Source of the DNA: Desulfobacteraceae bacterium
Lineage (GTDB): Bacteria; Desulfobacterota; Desulfobacteria; Desulfobacterales; Desulfobacteraceae
Assembly: GCA_024225635.1 (NCBI GenBank)
Contig: JAAEMK010000200.1
Location: 50,489 to 114,488, forward strand
Direction: 5' to 3'
Length of the DNA stretch: 64,000 bases
Position numbers and translations under genes: made by a program. The stretch's first letter is position 1. Each line of letters starts with the position of its first letter. Shown piece by piece: positions 14,379 through 23,004 of this stretch. Under the pieces are notes generated by a model, which did not search any database, was not told the DNA's origin, and saw only the letters and a list, made by a program, of their open reading frames with translations.

Positions 14379-15746
14379 TTAAGCAAAAAAGGTTTTATGC
14401 ATGGCGCGGACAGCCCTCTTCAGATCCTTTTTATGAACAATAAAATACAGCGCGACCCGGGAGGGCCCGAAGGAGATCATCTCCACATTAACGCCCGCCT
14501 TGTCCATTGCGGTAAAGCAGCGGCCCGCCACCCCTTTCCGGGTGCTGAGCCCCTCCCCCACAACCCCCAGAAGCGCAACATCCTCTTCCTTTTCGATGCT
14601 GCGGAACGGCATGGGGTCAAGATTGTTCAGCGCGGCATACCCGGTTTCAAGATCCCCATAGTCAAGGAGCAGGCTGATGCAGGTCTGGGAGGTGACCACG
14701 GATTTGATATTGATGCCTTTGTCCGTAACGCACCCCACCACTGTTGCAAGCATGCCGGGCCTCGCCCCCACCCCCGATGCATGGATCTTCAGGATTCCGA
14801 TCTCCGTGTTCTGGGTCACGCTTTTAACCACCTGCTCGGTTTCCGGGCTCTCACCGGTGATGAGGCTCCCGGCCGTATCCGGGTCCAGGGTGCTTTTGAT
14901 GGCCATGTCCAGGCCATACCGCCTCACCGGCTCCACCGCCCGGGGATGAAGGATTTTTGCTCCGAAATAACAGAGCTCCGCCGCCTCTCCATAGGAGAGC
15001 ACCGGGATCAACTCGGCATCGCTGACAATCCGGGGGTCCGCACTCATGAACCCCGCCACATCCTTCCAGAACTCGAGAATCCCGGCCTCCATGGCAACCG
15101 TGGCCACGGCTGCCGAATAATCGCTGCCGCCCCTTCCAAAGGTGGTGATGTCGCCCTTATCGCTGATCCCGTAGAAACCGGGAATAAAGAGGACCACCTT
15201 TTTTTTCAAAAGCGGGGTCAGGTGCTTTTTAAAATTCTTCCGGGTCACTTCCAGGTCGGCGGAGGCATCCCCGAACTTGCCATCCGTCACAAGACCAATA
15301 TCATGGGGCATCCTGCATGCGGAAGGCACCCCCCGGGACGACATGGCCGCACTGAGCAGCTCCGCACTGATGCGCTCACCAAAACTGCTGATGGTATCCC
15401 GCATTTTAGGAGAGATCTCACCTGTGAAATTCAGGCCGTAATAATATCTTTCCAGTTTCAGAAGGGCTGTGTCCAGATCCTTGGCAAACCGCTTAAGATT
15501 ACCGGCACCCCGGATAATATACCGGGCCACAAGCATGTGCTTGTTTTTCAGGCGTCCCATCAGGGGGGCAATTGCATTCTCGTCCCCAAGGGCTTCCGCC
15601 ATGCCCTCGATCAGGATATCCGTTATCCCGTTCAATGCCGAAACAACAAATATATTTCCACGTCCCCTCTCCTCCACAAGATCCAGGATCTCATGGATGG
15701 TCTTCTTCCCTTTTAAGCAGCCGCCGCCGACCTTAACAACTTTCAC
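14379..15746 (-). CDS. Aspartate kinase
   Basis: A 455-residue aspartokinase, first step of the Lys/Thr/Met pathway (Asp to beta-aspartyl phosphate). The kinase half has TFGRGGSDYSAA around residue 210 and the substrate-side block SADPRIVSDAELIPVLSYGEAAEL, and ends ILHPRAVEP. Two ACT domains follow (from about residue 315) for feedback control. The N-terminal motif is KVGGGCL rather than the usual KFGGTSV, an unusual change at the phosphate-binding Thr/Ser. The start is GTG 15746 with AAGGA upstream. It stands alone on its strand. Confidence 0.88.
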   Translation of the reverse strand: MKVVKVGGGCLKGKKTIHEILDLVEERGRGNIFVVSALNGITDILIEGMAEALGDENAIAPLMGRLKNKHMLVARYIIRGAGNLKRFAKDLDTALLKLERYYYGLNFTGEISPKMRDTISSFGERISAELLSAAMSSRGVPSACRMPHDIGLVTDGKFGDASADLEVTRKNFKKHLTPLLKKKVVLFIPGFYGISDKGDITTFGRGGSDYSAAVATVAMEAGILEFWKDVAGFMSADPRIVSDAELIPVLSYGEAAELCYFGAKILHPRAVEPVRRYGLDMAIKSTLDPDTAGSLITGESPETEQVVKSVTQNTEIGILKIHASGVGARPGMLATVVGCVTDKGINIKSVVTSQTCISLLLDYGDLETGYAALNNLDPMPFRSIEKEEDVALLGVVGEGLSTRKGVAGRCFTAMDKAGVNVEMISFGPSRVALYFIVHKKDLKRAVRAMHKTFFA

Positions 15747-15970
15747 AACGATTATTTCCTTTCATCCCTTTTAGGCTAATAGAGACCCGAATCTAATCAC
15801 ATTTGATTGAAAAGGCAACCCCCGGCAAAAAAGAATCCTCCGGCGGGCACAGGCGTTCCACCCGAACCGTTCAAGGCCCCACAAATGATCCTGGAGTTAA
15901 GGGATGGTTTATGATAAGGCATCCCATTGCAAATTTCAAAGCGAACATAAATGGTTAACAGGTGAATAAC

Positions 15971-16708
15971 ATGGGGTATGCAGGTCGGGATATTGAGGTG
16001 GTTTTCATGGAGAATGGCTGGTGCCTGGTGGTTGCCTGTGATTCATGCGGGGCCGTGGGAGACAAGGAACTGGATGTCGTCACGGTCCCTCCATACCTGG
16101 TGGGACGCCTGACCTCCCGGGTCGCCCTGCTTGAGGTCATCTCCTCGGGCGCCGATCCCCGGGTGGTTTCCGTATCCGTTTCCGCAGAGCCGGAACCCAC
16201 CGGTGAGGGCATATTACAGGGGGTGCGTGACGAACTTGCCGCCTGTTGCGGAAAGCAGATTCCCCTCGCCATCAGCACGGAAAAGAACTTTCCCACCCGG
16301 CAGACCGGCCTTGGAATCAGCGTATCCGGCACCTGCCCGGCGGACCGGCTCCGGCTGGAGAAGTCTCGATCCGGGGATCGGCTGTACTGCCTGGGACTGC
16401 CCAAAGTGGGGAACGAGCTGAACGATCCCGACGATCCGGAGATTATCAATGGGTCCTTTATTCGACGGTTGCTTGGGCACCCGTCGGTTCATGATGTGCT
16501 CCCGGTGGGCTCCCAGGGAATCAGGAAGGAAGCCGAAAGGCTCGCTTCAAGCGTCCGGAGTTCCATCCGGTTTGAGAAACAGGCAATCCCCGACCTGGAT
16601 AAATCAGCCGGACCGGCCACCTGCGCCCTGTTTACCAGTTCATCCCCCTGTGAAGCCGGAGATTTCGGTTCCCTGCCATTGTTCCCCATCGGGATCTTAA
16701 CCCAATAA
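15971..16708 (+). CDS. AIR-synthase-like kinase, candidate alpha-ribazole kinase (CblS-like)
   Basis: A 245-residue protein of the PurM/AIR-synthase-related ATP-binding fold: an early VVACDSCGAVGDKELDVV acidic loop (like the ATP/Mg loop of ThiL/PurM), PPYLVGRLTSRVALLEVISSGADPRVVSVSV, and NDPDDPEI later. It is followed in the same operon by an ECF S component, fused ATPases and T component. In Firmicutes, CblS (an AIR-synthase-like protein) phosphorylates alpha-ribazole imported by CblT; this role is inferred from fold and context. ATG 15971 has AGGTG 6 nt upstream. No cobalamin riboswitch was seen upstream. Confidence 0.6.
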   Translation: MGYAGRDIEVVFMENGWCLVVACDSCGAVGDKELDVVTVPPYLVGRLTSRVALLEVISSGADPRVVSVSVSAEPEPTGEGILQGVRDELAACCGKQIPLAISTEKNFPTRQTGLGISVSGTCPADRLRLEKSRSGDRLYCLGLPKVGNELNDPDDPEIINGSFIRRLLGHPSVHDVLPVGSQGIRKEAERLASSVRSSIRFEKQAIPDLDKSAGPATCALFTSSSPCEAGDFGSLPLFPIGILTQ

Positions 16709-16721
16709 TAAGGATGCTATC

Positions 16722-17231
16722 ATGAATACGAACAACCCGGACCGGTTGAAACCGTCGGTAATGAATGTGAGGCGGATCGCCAGAATTGCGGTCTTTATCG
16801 CCTTGAGCGCGGTGGGGGCCATGATCAAACTCCCAAGCCCCGTGGGCACCATTGGATTGGATTCGGCCCCCGGCTTTTTTTGCGCCCTGGCCTTTGGCTA
16901 TGTTGAAGGGGCTGCCGTCATCGCCATGGGGCATATGCTGACATCCGCCGTGCTGGGCTTTCCCCTGGGCATCCCTCTTCATCTGTTTATCGCCGCCCAG
17001 ATGGCGTTGTGGGCGGTGGCCCTGCGCTTGATCCGGGGCAGGTTCGGAATCATCGCAGGTTCCACAGTGACGGTTCTCCTGAACGGGGTGCTCTCCTCTT
17101 TTTCCATGTTTTTTGTCGGCGGCATGGGCGCAGTGCTCGGGATCATGCCTTTTCTATTGGCCGGTTCCCTGGTGAACGTATTGATCGCGGCCCTGTCCTA
17201 CCGGGTTGTCCATGGGGGCAGACTGGTATAA
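16722..17231 (+). CDS. ECF transporter S component (CblT-like)
   Basis: A 169-residue integral membrane protein with about five or six helices. The N-terminal ARIAVFIALSAVGAMIKLPS matches the AxxxA-type interaction helix of S components, and SPVGTIGLDSAPGFFCALAFG plus LTSAVLGFPLGIPLHLF resemble the CblT (alpha-ribazole) group. It would bind substrate and dock on the EcfA/EcfT module encoded next. A CblT assignment is by resemblance and context and should not be taken as proven. It starts 13 nt after the upstream kinase gene, with AAGGA ahead of ATG 16722. Confidence 0.7.
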   Translation: MNTNNPDRLKPSVMNVRRIARIAVFIALSAVGAMIKLPSPVGTIGLDSAPGFFCALAFGYVEGAAVIAMGHMLTSAVLGFPLGIPLHLFIAAQMALWAVALRLIRGRFGIIAGSTVTVLLNGVLSSFSMFFVGGMGAVLGIMPFLLAGSLVNVLIAALSYRVVHGGRLV

Positions 17232-17257
17232 CCCATGACCTGAAGGATAAATGTTCC

Positions 17258-18772
17258 ATGGATGTTGCGGTTGAATTGAAAGGGGTTTCCTACCGGTACG
17301 GGAATCAGGAGAAGGACACCCTGTCGGATATCACTCTTTCCGTCCGGCGGGGTGCCTGTGTTGTGATCACCGGCAGCGCCGGATCGGGAAAGTCCACCCT
17401 GTGCCATTGCCTGAACGGATTGATCCCCCAGGCCCTTGAAGGGGATCTGAGGGGCTCCCTGTCCGTTGCCGGGAAAAACCCGGCCGCCATCCGGGTTCAG
17501 GCCATGGCAAGGCAGACGGGCCTTGTGATGCAGGACCCGGAAACCCAGATTGTCGGCCGCACCGGGTATGAAGATGTCGCCTTTGGGCCGAGGAACTTTC
17601 TAGTCCCAAGACAGGATATCCACCGCCGGGTCACCCAATCCCTGGAACAGGTGGGATTGCGGGGATATGAGAATCAAAGCCCGGACACCCTTTCCGGGGG
17701 AGAGAAACAGCGCCTGGCCATGGCCGGGGTGCTGGCCATGGAACCCGATATTCTGGTTCTGGATGAACCCGCCTCGGAACTTGATCCGGCGGGCCGGAGG
17801 AACCTGTACGGAATGCTGGATGGATTGCGAAGGGAAAAATCCACCACCCTGATCATGGTGGAACAGAAACTCCGGGATATCCACGCCATGGTTGACACTG
17901 TATTCGTCCTGGATAGCGGACGGATCTCCTGGCAAGGAAGTCCCGATGAATATTTAAAAACACAGGCCGCCCCACCCCAACGGCCCGTAACATCAACAGC
18001 ATCAAAGCCGGTGTCAAAAATGGATCAGGGATGTTCCCGTGAAACGGATGCAGCCCTTTCGGCCCCCATCCTTCAGATCCGCGATTTAAATTTCAGCTAT
18101 CCCGGTTCCGGTCCCATACTCCGGGATATCAACCTTGATATCCATGGAAACGATTTCCTGGCCCTGGCGGGACACAATGGCGCGGGTAAAACCAGCCTGG
18201 CCAAACATCTTAACGGTCTTTTCCCCGCCCCGCCCCAAACTATTCATTTTGAAGGCCGCGACATCAGCTCCATGAACCGGAAGGAACTTTCACAGAAGGT
18301 GGGATTCGTCTTTCAGAACCCGGATCACCAGATTTTCGAAACCACGGTGGAAAAGGAACTGGAGTTTGGTTTGAGAACCAGGGGCATGGGCAAGCCCGAG
18401 CGAAAAGAGAGAGTCCGGGAAACCCTCCGATTCATGGGATTGGAAGCATACGCCACGGTTCATCCGTTCACCCTGGGCAAGGGAATGCGGCAGATGATCG
18501 CCGTGGCGTCAATCGTCGCCCTCAACCCCCGCATACTGGTGGTGGACGAGCCCACCACCGGCCTTGACGCCTCCGGGTGCGCAACCATCATGGGGATCAT
18601 AAAAAAGCTGCACAACTCCGGCACCGCAATTGTGTGCATCACCCATGACATGGAACTGATACGAAAATACGCCAACCGGGCCGTTGTGCTGAACCGGGGA
18701 CGGATCGTACAAAACAAACCTAAGGATACGGTTTCAGGCTCCATGGAAACCGAAGAGGATACGCCCCTATGA
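17258..18772 (+). CDS. Fused double ECF ATPase (EcfA1-EcfA2)
   Basis: A 504-residue protein with two tandem ABC domains that energise the ECF importer. Domain 1 has Walker A GSAGSGKST (about residue 36), signature LSGGEKQR and Walker B LVLDEPASELD. After a Ser/Pro-rich linker, domain 2 has Walker A GHNGAGKTS and Walker B LVVDEPTTGLD, but its signature is TLGKGMRQ instead of LSGGQ. So one composite ATP site is built from a degenerate signature. ATG 17258 has GAAGGA upstream; a longer open frame to 17009 only overlaps the S component gene. The stop overlaps the ecfT start (ATGA). Confidence 0.88.
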   Translation: MDVAVELKGVSYRYGNQEKDTLSDITLSVRRGACVVITGSAGSGKSTLCHCLNGLIPQALEGDLRGSLSVAGKNPAAIRVQAMARQTGLVMQDPETQIVGRTGYEDVAFGPRNFLVPRQDIHRRVTQSLEQVGLRGYENQSPDTLSGGEKQRLAMAGVLAMEPDILVLDEPASELDPAGRRNLYGMLDGLRREKSTTLIMVEQKLRDIHAMVDTVFVLDSGRISWQGSPDEYLKTQAAPPQRPVTSTASKPVSKMDQGCSRETDAALSAPILQIRDLNFSYPGSGPILRDINLDIHGNDFLALAGHNGAGKTSLAKHLNGLFPAPPQTIHFEGRDISSMNRKELSQKVGFVFQNPDHQIFETTVEKELEFGLRTRGMGKPERKERVRETLRFMGLEAYATVHPFTLGKGMRQMIAVASIVALNPRILVVDEPTTGLDASGCATIMGIIKKLHNSGTAIVCITHDMELIRKYANRAVVLNRGRIVQNKPKDTVSGSMETEEDTPL

Positions 18773-19572
18773 ACCCGGACCGGCACATGCCGCCATCAAC
18801 GGAGTCACTCCTGGACATCAGAACCAAGCTGGCGATTTTCAGCACCTTCCTGATCCCATCCTTCATGTTCAACCATCCGCTAGGGCACCTGGGACTGGGA
18901 ATGCTGGTGCTGGCGGCCGCCCGTATTTCCGGTCAGCCGTTAAGGCAGTTGATGTCGATACTTATTCCCGTCCTGCCCCTCCTGATCCTGATCGTTTTAT
19001 TCACAGGATTTAACGGGAATCAAACCTTCCGGGACCCGCTGAACCAGGCCCCGATATTTGAACCGGGCGCAGGCCTGGTCCTGACCCGGGGCGGATTGCT
19101 CCTGGGGCTGACCTTGCTGCTTCGCCTTATCAATATGATTGCCGCATCCAGGATTCTCATGGCAATCGCGCCCCTGGATGACCTGATTCAACTGTTCCAC
19201 AAGATGCGCCTGCCCCATTCCCTCTCCTTTGTCATCACCACCGCCATCCGGTTCATCCCGGAGCTTGAAAAAAAGCGACGGCTCATCATGAACGCCCAGC
19301 AGGCACGGGGCGCTTCCCTGGATGACAAAGGCATGGTAACCCGCTTTCGCATGCGCATCGCCATCATGGTTCCCCTGATTGTCAACGCCATCATCATGGC
19401 CGACAGACTTTCCATGGCCATGCTGAACCGGGGATTCGGCTACCGGAACACCTGGACCAACCTCCATGAAATCCGCCTCAAAAAAAATGACATTGTTATC
19501 CTGCTCATCTGCCTCATGACAATCATCTGCGCCGTCTTCATCCGCACCACCACCCAATGGGCCCTGCTTTAA
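18769..19572 (+). CDS. ECF transporter T component (EcfT)
   Basis: A 267-residue membrane protein with about five transmembrane helices. The coupling helices carry the two conserved Ala-Arg-Gly type motifs: AQQARGAS near residue 180 and LNRGFGY near residue 220, which contact the ATPases. Its start overlaps the stop of the fused ATPase by 4 nt, so the kinase, S, A1A2 and T genes form one tightly coupled operon. The S component specificity determines what is imported. Confidence 0.88.
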   Translation: MNPDRHMPPSTESLLDIRTKLAIFSTFLIPSFMFNHPLGHLGLGMLVLAAARISGQPLRQLMSILIPVLPLLILIVLFTGFNGNQTFRDPLNQAPIFEPGAGLVLTRGGLLLGLTLLLRLINMIAASRILMAIAPLDDLIQLFHKMRLPHSLSFVITTAIRFIPELEKKRRLIMNAQQARGASLDDKGMVTRFRMRIAIMVPLIVNAIIMADRLSMAMLNRGFGYRNTWTNLHEIRLKKNDIVILLICLMTIICAVFIRTTTQWALL

Positions 19573-19955
19573 ATCCAGGAGAAGTATAACAAAACAACCG
19601 TTGAGATATCACCGTACCCGGCAAGGGAAATGGATTTCAGGGACATATGGACCGGAACAGCTAATAATGTTTTTCTTGACAAATTGTAACCGCACTAATA
19701 TCTTTTTAAAAAAGCCCGTTTGCAGGCAGCATTTGAACAAAACGATCTCTTATCATGTATCACGCGCTTTCACCTGCCCCTCCTGTGGAACACATACCGC
19801 AAAACAGCTGAACGCAAACAACGTTGCATCATCCGATCATTCAGATTGGCTATTGATTGGCAACACGTACTGTCAAGGCGGAATAAATTTCACTCTCGCA
19901 AACAAATACAAAAGCCCCGGCGCCATTATAATCAAAAGGGAGAATAACTTGGGGG
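19573..19955 (+). other. 383-bp non-coding lead-in to the T6SS island
   Basis: No convincing gene is seen; an open frame at 19601-20005 has no family resemblance and overlaps the next gene. The stretch contains a good sigma-70 promoter (19676-19704) and a weak GG-N10-GC match at 19848-19861 (TTGGCTATTGATTGGCA), where the -12 element is TGGC rather than TTGC. Base composition shifts to AT-rich from here. Confidence 0.5.
19676..19704 (+). promoter_or_regulatory. Sigma-70 type promoter of the T6SS effector island
   Basis: TTGACA (19676-19681), 17-nt spacer, TATCTT (19699-19704). It would leave a leader of about 245 nt before the first gene. Confidence 0.5.
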
Positions 19956-20453
19956 ATGAGCATGAACAGACATTTACCAGGGAATATCACGAAACTGAAA
20001 ATTGAACAGAGTATAGAAGGTGTCCGTGTGGGACAGATCATCGATATAAATGCAAACGGAAAAGTACTCGTGGATTATCCGGGTAACACCAGGGGTCCGG
20101 TTTCAGCCCGTTTCACCCGCTCTGTAGATATTGATTCCCTCAAGCTTGCGGAAAAAAATTCGGTCCAGATATTACTTGTGTTTGAAAACAATAATCCGGA
20201 GTTACCGATTATTATAGATATCCTTTCATCGCTCATTGATGAAATCACGACCTTGGAAACAAATAAACCCGATGATATTATTGTGGACGGGAGACGCATG
20301 ATCTTCAAAGCGGAAAAGGAGATCATATTGCGATGCGGCAAAGGAAAAATAGTTATCTCTGCGGATGGAAGGGTCGTAATCAAAGGAACCAGTCTGGTAA
20401 GCTGTTCCAGTGGCAGGAACAAAATTAAGGGTGGAAGTGTAATGATAAATTAG
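19956..20453 (+). CDS. DUF6484-type T6SS spike-associated protein
   Basis: A 165-residue protein with two visible parts. Residues about 20-95 form an OB-like beta region (VGQIIDINANGKVLVDYPGN, VQILLVFENNNPELPIIIDIL) of the kind found in phage gp5/VgrG baseplate proteins and DUF6484. The C-terminal ~55 residues are repetitive short strands (IIVDGRRMIFKAEKEIILRC, KIVISADGRVVIKG) typical of a spike-like beta-helix. It probably links effector and needle tip. It is the first gene of a seven-gene island. ATG 19956 has only a GGGG-type ribosome site; ATG 19962 is possible. Confidence 0.65.
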   Translation: MSMNRHLPGNITKLKIEQSIEGVRVGQIIDINANGKVLVDYPGNTRGPVSARFTRSVDIDSLKLAEKNSVQILLVFENNNPELPIIIDILSSLIDEITTLETNKPDDIIVDGRRMIFKAEKEIILRCGKGKIVISADGRVVIKGTSLVSCSSGRNKIKGGSVMIN

Positions 20454-20464
20454 AGCCTTTTTCA

Positions 20465-21904
20465 ATGGGAAGTCATGGAATTGAAGAGATGATCATAACA
20501 TCCAGTGAACAACTGAAGGCCTTATCTTGCAAAAAAGATCCGGATGATTCAAATGCAATGCTTGAACTGCCGGAACAGGTTCGGACACCCGAAGAAGATT
20601 TTACATTTGACCTTTATCAGGAGCATCTTGAAGAAATCGGTTTTCTTCTGAGCCAATGCAAAGGCCTGTTTGAAGACATGGATATAAACTGGCCGGAGAT
20701 AAATGACTTTGAACAACGGCTCGATGCACACGTGGATGCTGTTGATGTTGGCGGACCGCCGGCCCTTGAGATCACAAAGTTATTTTTATCGGATGATGAT
20801 GAAGACAACATTTCGGCCGCGGCATACACGTTGACCTCGATAAGAAATAAAGGTCATGGGAAAAACATAGATATCATTATCAGAAGCCTTATTGATTCAT
20901 ATGATGACAATGGGTTGTTCAACATCCATGTGAAGGCTTTGAAATATGGACATAGTCCCTTTCTCAAAGACAAACTGGAAATATTGCTCAATCATGAGCG
21001 ACCTGAAATTCAAACAACCGCCGTTGAAATATTAACTTATCGTCGGGAAGGAGCCCCGGAACAGGTTGCCGGATTGCTCGAAGCTCCTTGCGCAAAGCTC
21101 AGAGCCACTGCTGCGAACTTCCTGGGCCTGGCCGGTTATCGTGAAGCGCTTCCCAGCCTTGAACGCCTCATCACCGGCAACTCAAGTCCGGATTGGGAGA
21201 AACAGGTTCTGGCATCTTTACAACTCGGCTCCCGGGCCGGTTTAAATCAAGCCAGAGCCGCCTGCCGGTCAGAAGCCACAATAACTCAGAACCTCCCATT
21301 ATATGTGGCTCTTGCCGGAGACCATACAGATCTGCCGCTGCTCAGAAGCACCCTTGCCTATAAAAAAGTCAGTCATTCAGTGATCGAAGGGCTTGGCGTA
21401 ATGGGGAATGTAAAAGCAATTCCCATTTTAATTGAAATACTCAAAGGGCAAGATGACAATCTTAAATCCAGGGCGGCTTATTCCCTTGAGTTGATCACGG
21501 GTGCAGGACTGACAGAGAAACAGGTTATTGAAGAAGAAGCGGCTGAAGAAAACGAAATTTCACCCAACAGTGAACATGACGATGATGAAGATATTGAAAC
21601 GCTGTTTGCACCGGACCCGGTAGAGATAGAGATGCCCGCCACTTCACCCGGGCAGTGGATTGAATGGTGGCAGGCCGCTCAAAACAGATTCCCCCCCCAA
21701 AAGCGCTGGAGAAGGGGAAAGGTCTTTACCTTGGGTGACTGCATCCGGGAGATGGCGGATCCCGGACGAAAATATCATGAAAGGCAACGTGCATATCTGG
21801 AACTTATCATTCGATCCGGAGAGAATTTACCTTTTGAAGCCGATTGGTTCGTCCCAAAACAGCTCGAAGCGATTCGGAAATGGGAAGAATGGTTGGAAAG
21901 GTGA
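20465..21904 (+). CDS. HEAT-repeat protein, TIGR02270-like (T6SS associated)
   Basis: A 479-residue cytoplasmic protein. The middle (about residues 110-345) is a HEAT/Armadillo-like array (LLNHERPEIQTTAVEILTYR, LRATAANFLGLAGYREALPSLERLI, AIPILIEILKGQDDNLKSRAAYSLELITG). An acidic linker rich in Glu/Asp follows. The C-terminal ~80 residues (SPGQWIEWWQAAQNRFPPQKRWRRGK) match the end of TIGR02270 proteins, encoded beside T6SS DUF2169/PAAR genes. Its role is unknown, probably adaptor or chaperone. It starts 11 nt after the DUF6484 gene and ends 5 nt before DUF2169. An alternative start is ATG 20489. Confidence 0.7.
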   Translation: MGSHGIEEMIITSSEQLKALSCKKDPDDSNAMLELPEQVRTPEEDFTFDLYQEHLEEIGFLLSQCKGLFEDMDINWPEINDFEQRLDAHVDAVDVGGPPALEITKLFLSDDDEDNISAAAYTLTSIRNKGHGKNIDIIIRSLIDSYDDNGLFNIHVKALKYGHSPFLKDKLEILLNHERPEIQTTAVEILTYRREGAPEQVAGLLEAPCAKLRATAANFLGLAGYREALPSLERLITGNSSPDWEKQVLASLQLGSRAGLNQARAACRSEATITQNLPLYVALAGDHTDLPLLRSTLAYKKVSHSVIEGLGVMGNVKAIPILIEILKGQDDNLKSRAAYSLELITGAGLTEKQVIEEEAAEENEISPNSEHDDDEDIETLFAPDPVEIEMPATSPGQWIEWWQAAQNRFPPQKRWRRGKVFTLGDCIREMADPGRKYHERQRAYLELIIRSGENLPFEADWFVPKQLEAIRKWEEWLER

Positions 21905-21909
21905 CTTAG

Positions 21910-22926
21910 ATGTGGCTATTGGAAAATAATACCCCTTATGCAACAGAGCGGACCTGGGTGTTAGACAAGAATGCCGGCAAGCACTGGATTGTTACAGTTA
22001 AAGGGACCTACAATATTCTTCCGGACGGGACAACCGAAATGGCGGCAGAGCAGGAAGAGCCTCTTTTTCTCCCCCGGTATTTTGGGGAAGATGGAAAGTC
22101 GAGTATAAAATATGAGGCGGACCTGATACCGTCCAAGCAGGCAACGGATATACTGATAAACGGAAAGGCTTATTCACCTGAAGGCAAACCTTCAAGAAAA
22201 GTGACCCTGGGTTTACAAACAACTAATTTAGTAAAACAACTAACGGCATATGGAGATCGCCGATGGGAAAAAGGGTTATTGGGAATGACCATTTCAAAAC
22301 CCGAACCTTTCACTTCAATGCCGATTATTTATGAACGCGCCTTTGGCGGAACAGACACCTTTTCAGACAAACCTGAAAAACATTGTATGTATTTCAGGAA
22401 TCCCATCGGCACAGGTTTTGCCACACTAAAGAAACACCTGGCTGGTCAGGCTCTGCCAAATATTGAATATACTAAAGAGCGGATCTCTTCATGGAAAGAT
22501 CGTCCAAGGCCTGCCGGCTTTGGTGCGGTTGCAAGCTACTGGACTCCGCGTAAGGAATATGCAGGCACATATGATGAAAAATGGCAAAAAGAGCGATTTC
22601 CGTTATTCCCTGTGGATTTTGATGAAAGGTTTTTCCAATGTGCACCGGAAGATCAACAGGTGCAGGGGTTTCTAAAAGGTGGCGAGCCTGTCTATCTTGA
22701 AAATTTCACCCCCGGCGGCCAGCTTTTTTTTAGACTGCCGGAAGTGTTTCTTAAATTCGAAACACATTTTGGTCAAAAAAAAGAAAAACATGAAGCCAAT
22801 CTAAGCACGGTTATTATTGAGCCGGAATTTCCCAGGGTAATCATGGTCTGGCACACGAGCCTTGCCTGCCATCATCTGATCGATAAGCTGGATGCGACGG
22901 AGATCACTCATTCTGAGTATTTGTAG
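21910..22926 (+). CDS. DUF2169 protein (T6SS effector adaptor type)
   Basis: A 338-residue protein matching DUF2169: N-terminal WLLENNTPYATERTWVLDKNG-like block, HWIVTVKGTYNI, PLFLPRYFGE, then YERAFGGTDTF and NPIGTGF near the middle, and FGAVASYWTPRKEYAGTYDEKWQKERFPLFPVDFDERFFQCAP, the long hallmark of the family. DUF2169 proteins are found with PAAR-like effectors and are thought to help load them on the spike. It sits in the same AT-rich island, 78 nt before the ketosynthase-like gene. Confidence 0.85.
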   Translation: MWLLENNTPYATERTWVLDKNAGKHWIVTVKGTYNILPDGTTEMAAEQEEPLFLPRYFGEDGKSSIKYEADLIPSKQATDILINGKAYSPEGKPSRKVTLGLQTTNLVKQLTAYGDRRWEKGLLGMTISKPEPFTSMPIIYERAFGGTDTFSDKPEKHCMYFRNPIGTGFATLKKHLAGQALPNIEYTKERISSWKDRPRPAGFGAVASYWTPRKEYAGTYDEKWQKERFPLFPVDFDERFFQCAPEDQQVQGFLKGGEPVYLENFTPGGQLFFRLPEVFLKFETHFGQKKEKHEANLSTVIIEPEFPRVIMVWHTSLACHHLIDKLDATEITHSEYL

Positions 22927-23004
22927 CGGCCGCCAAATGGCGGGCCAGGATTGTAAATATCTTGCTTTTTAACGGGTAAAAACAACCGATAAACGGGAGA
23001 TTAA

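Noticed and set aside
14397-15716. A 439-codon open frame on the plus strand
   Set aside because: Antisense to aspartate kinase, which has clear motifs; no protein family resemblance.
15747-15970. Cobalamin riboswitch upstream of the ECF operon
   Set aside because: No B12-box (AGCCAGGAGACCTGCC-like) or GCCACTG core is visible in this gap.
17009-17257. Longer N terminus for the fused ECF ATPase
   Set aside because: The added 83 codons overlap the S component gene out of frame and lack ABC similarity; ATG 17258 has a ribosome site.
19601-20005. A 134-codon open frame before the T6SS island
   Set aside because: No family resemblance, overlaps the DUF6484 gene by 50 nt, and contains the best promoter of the island.
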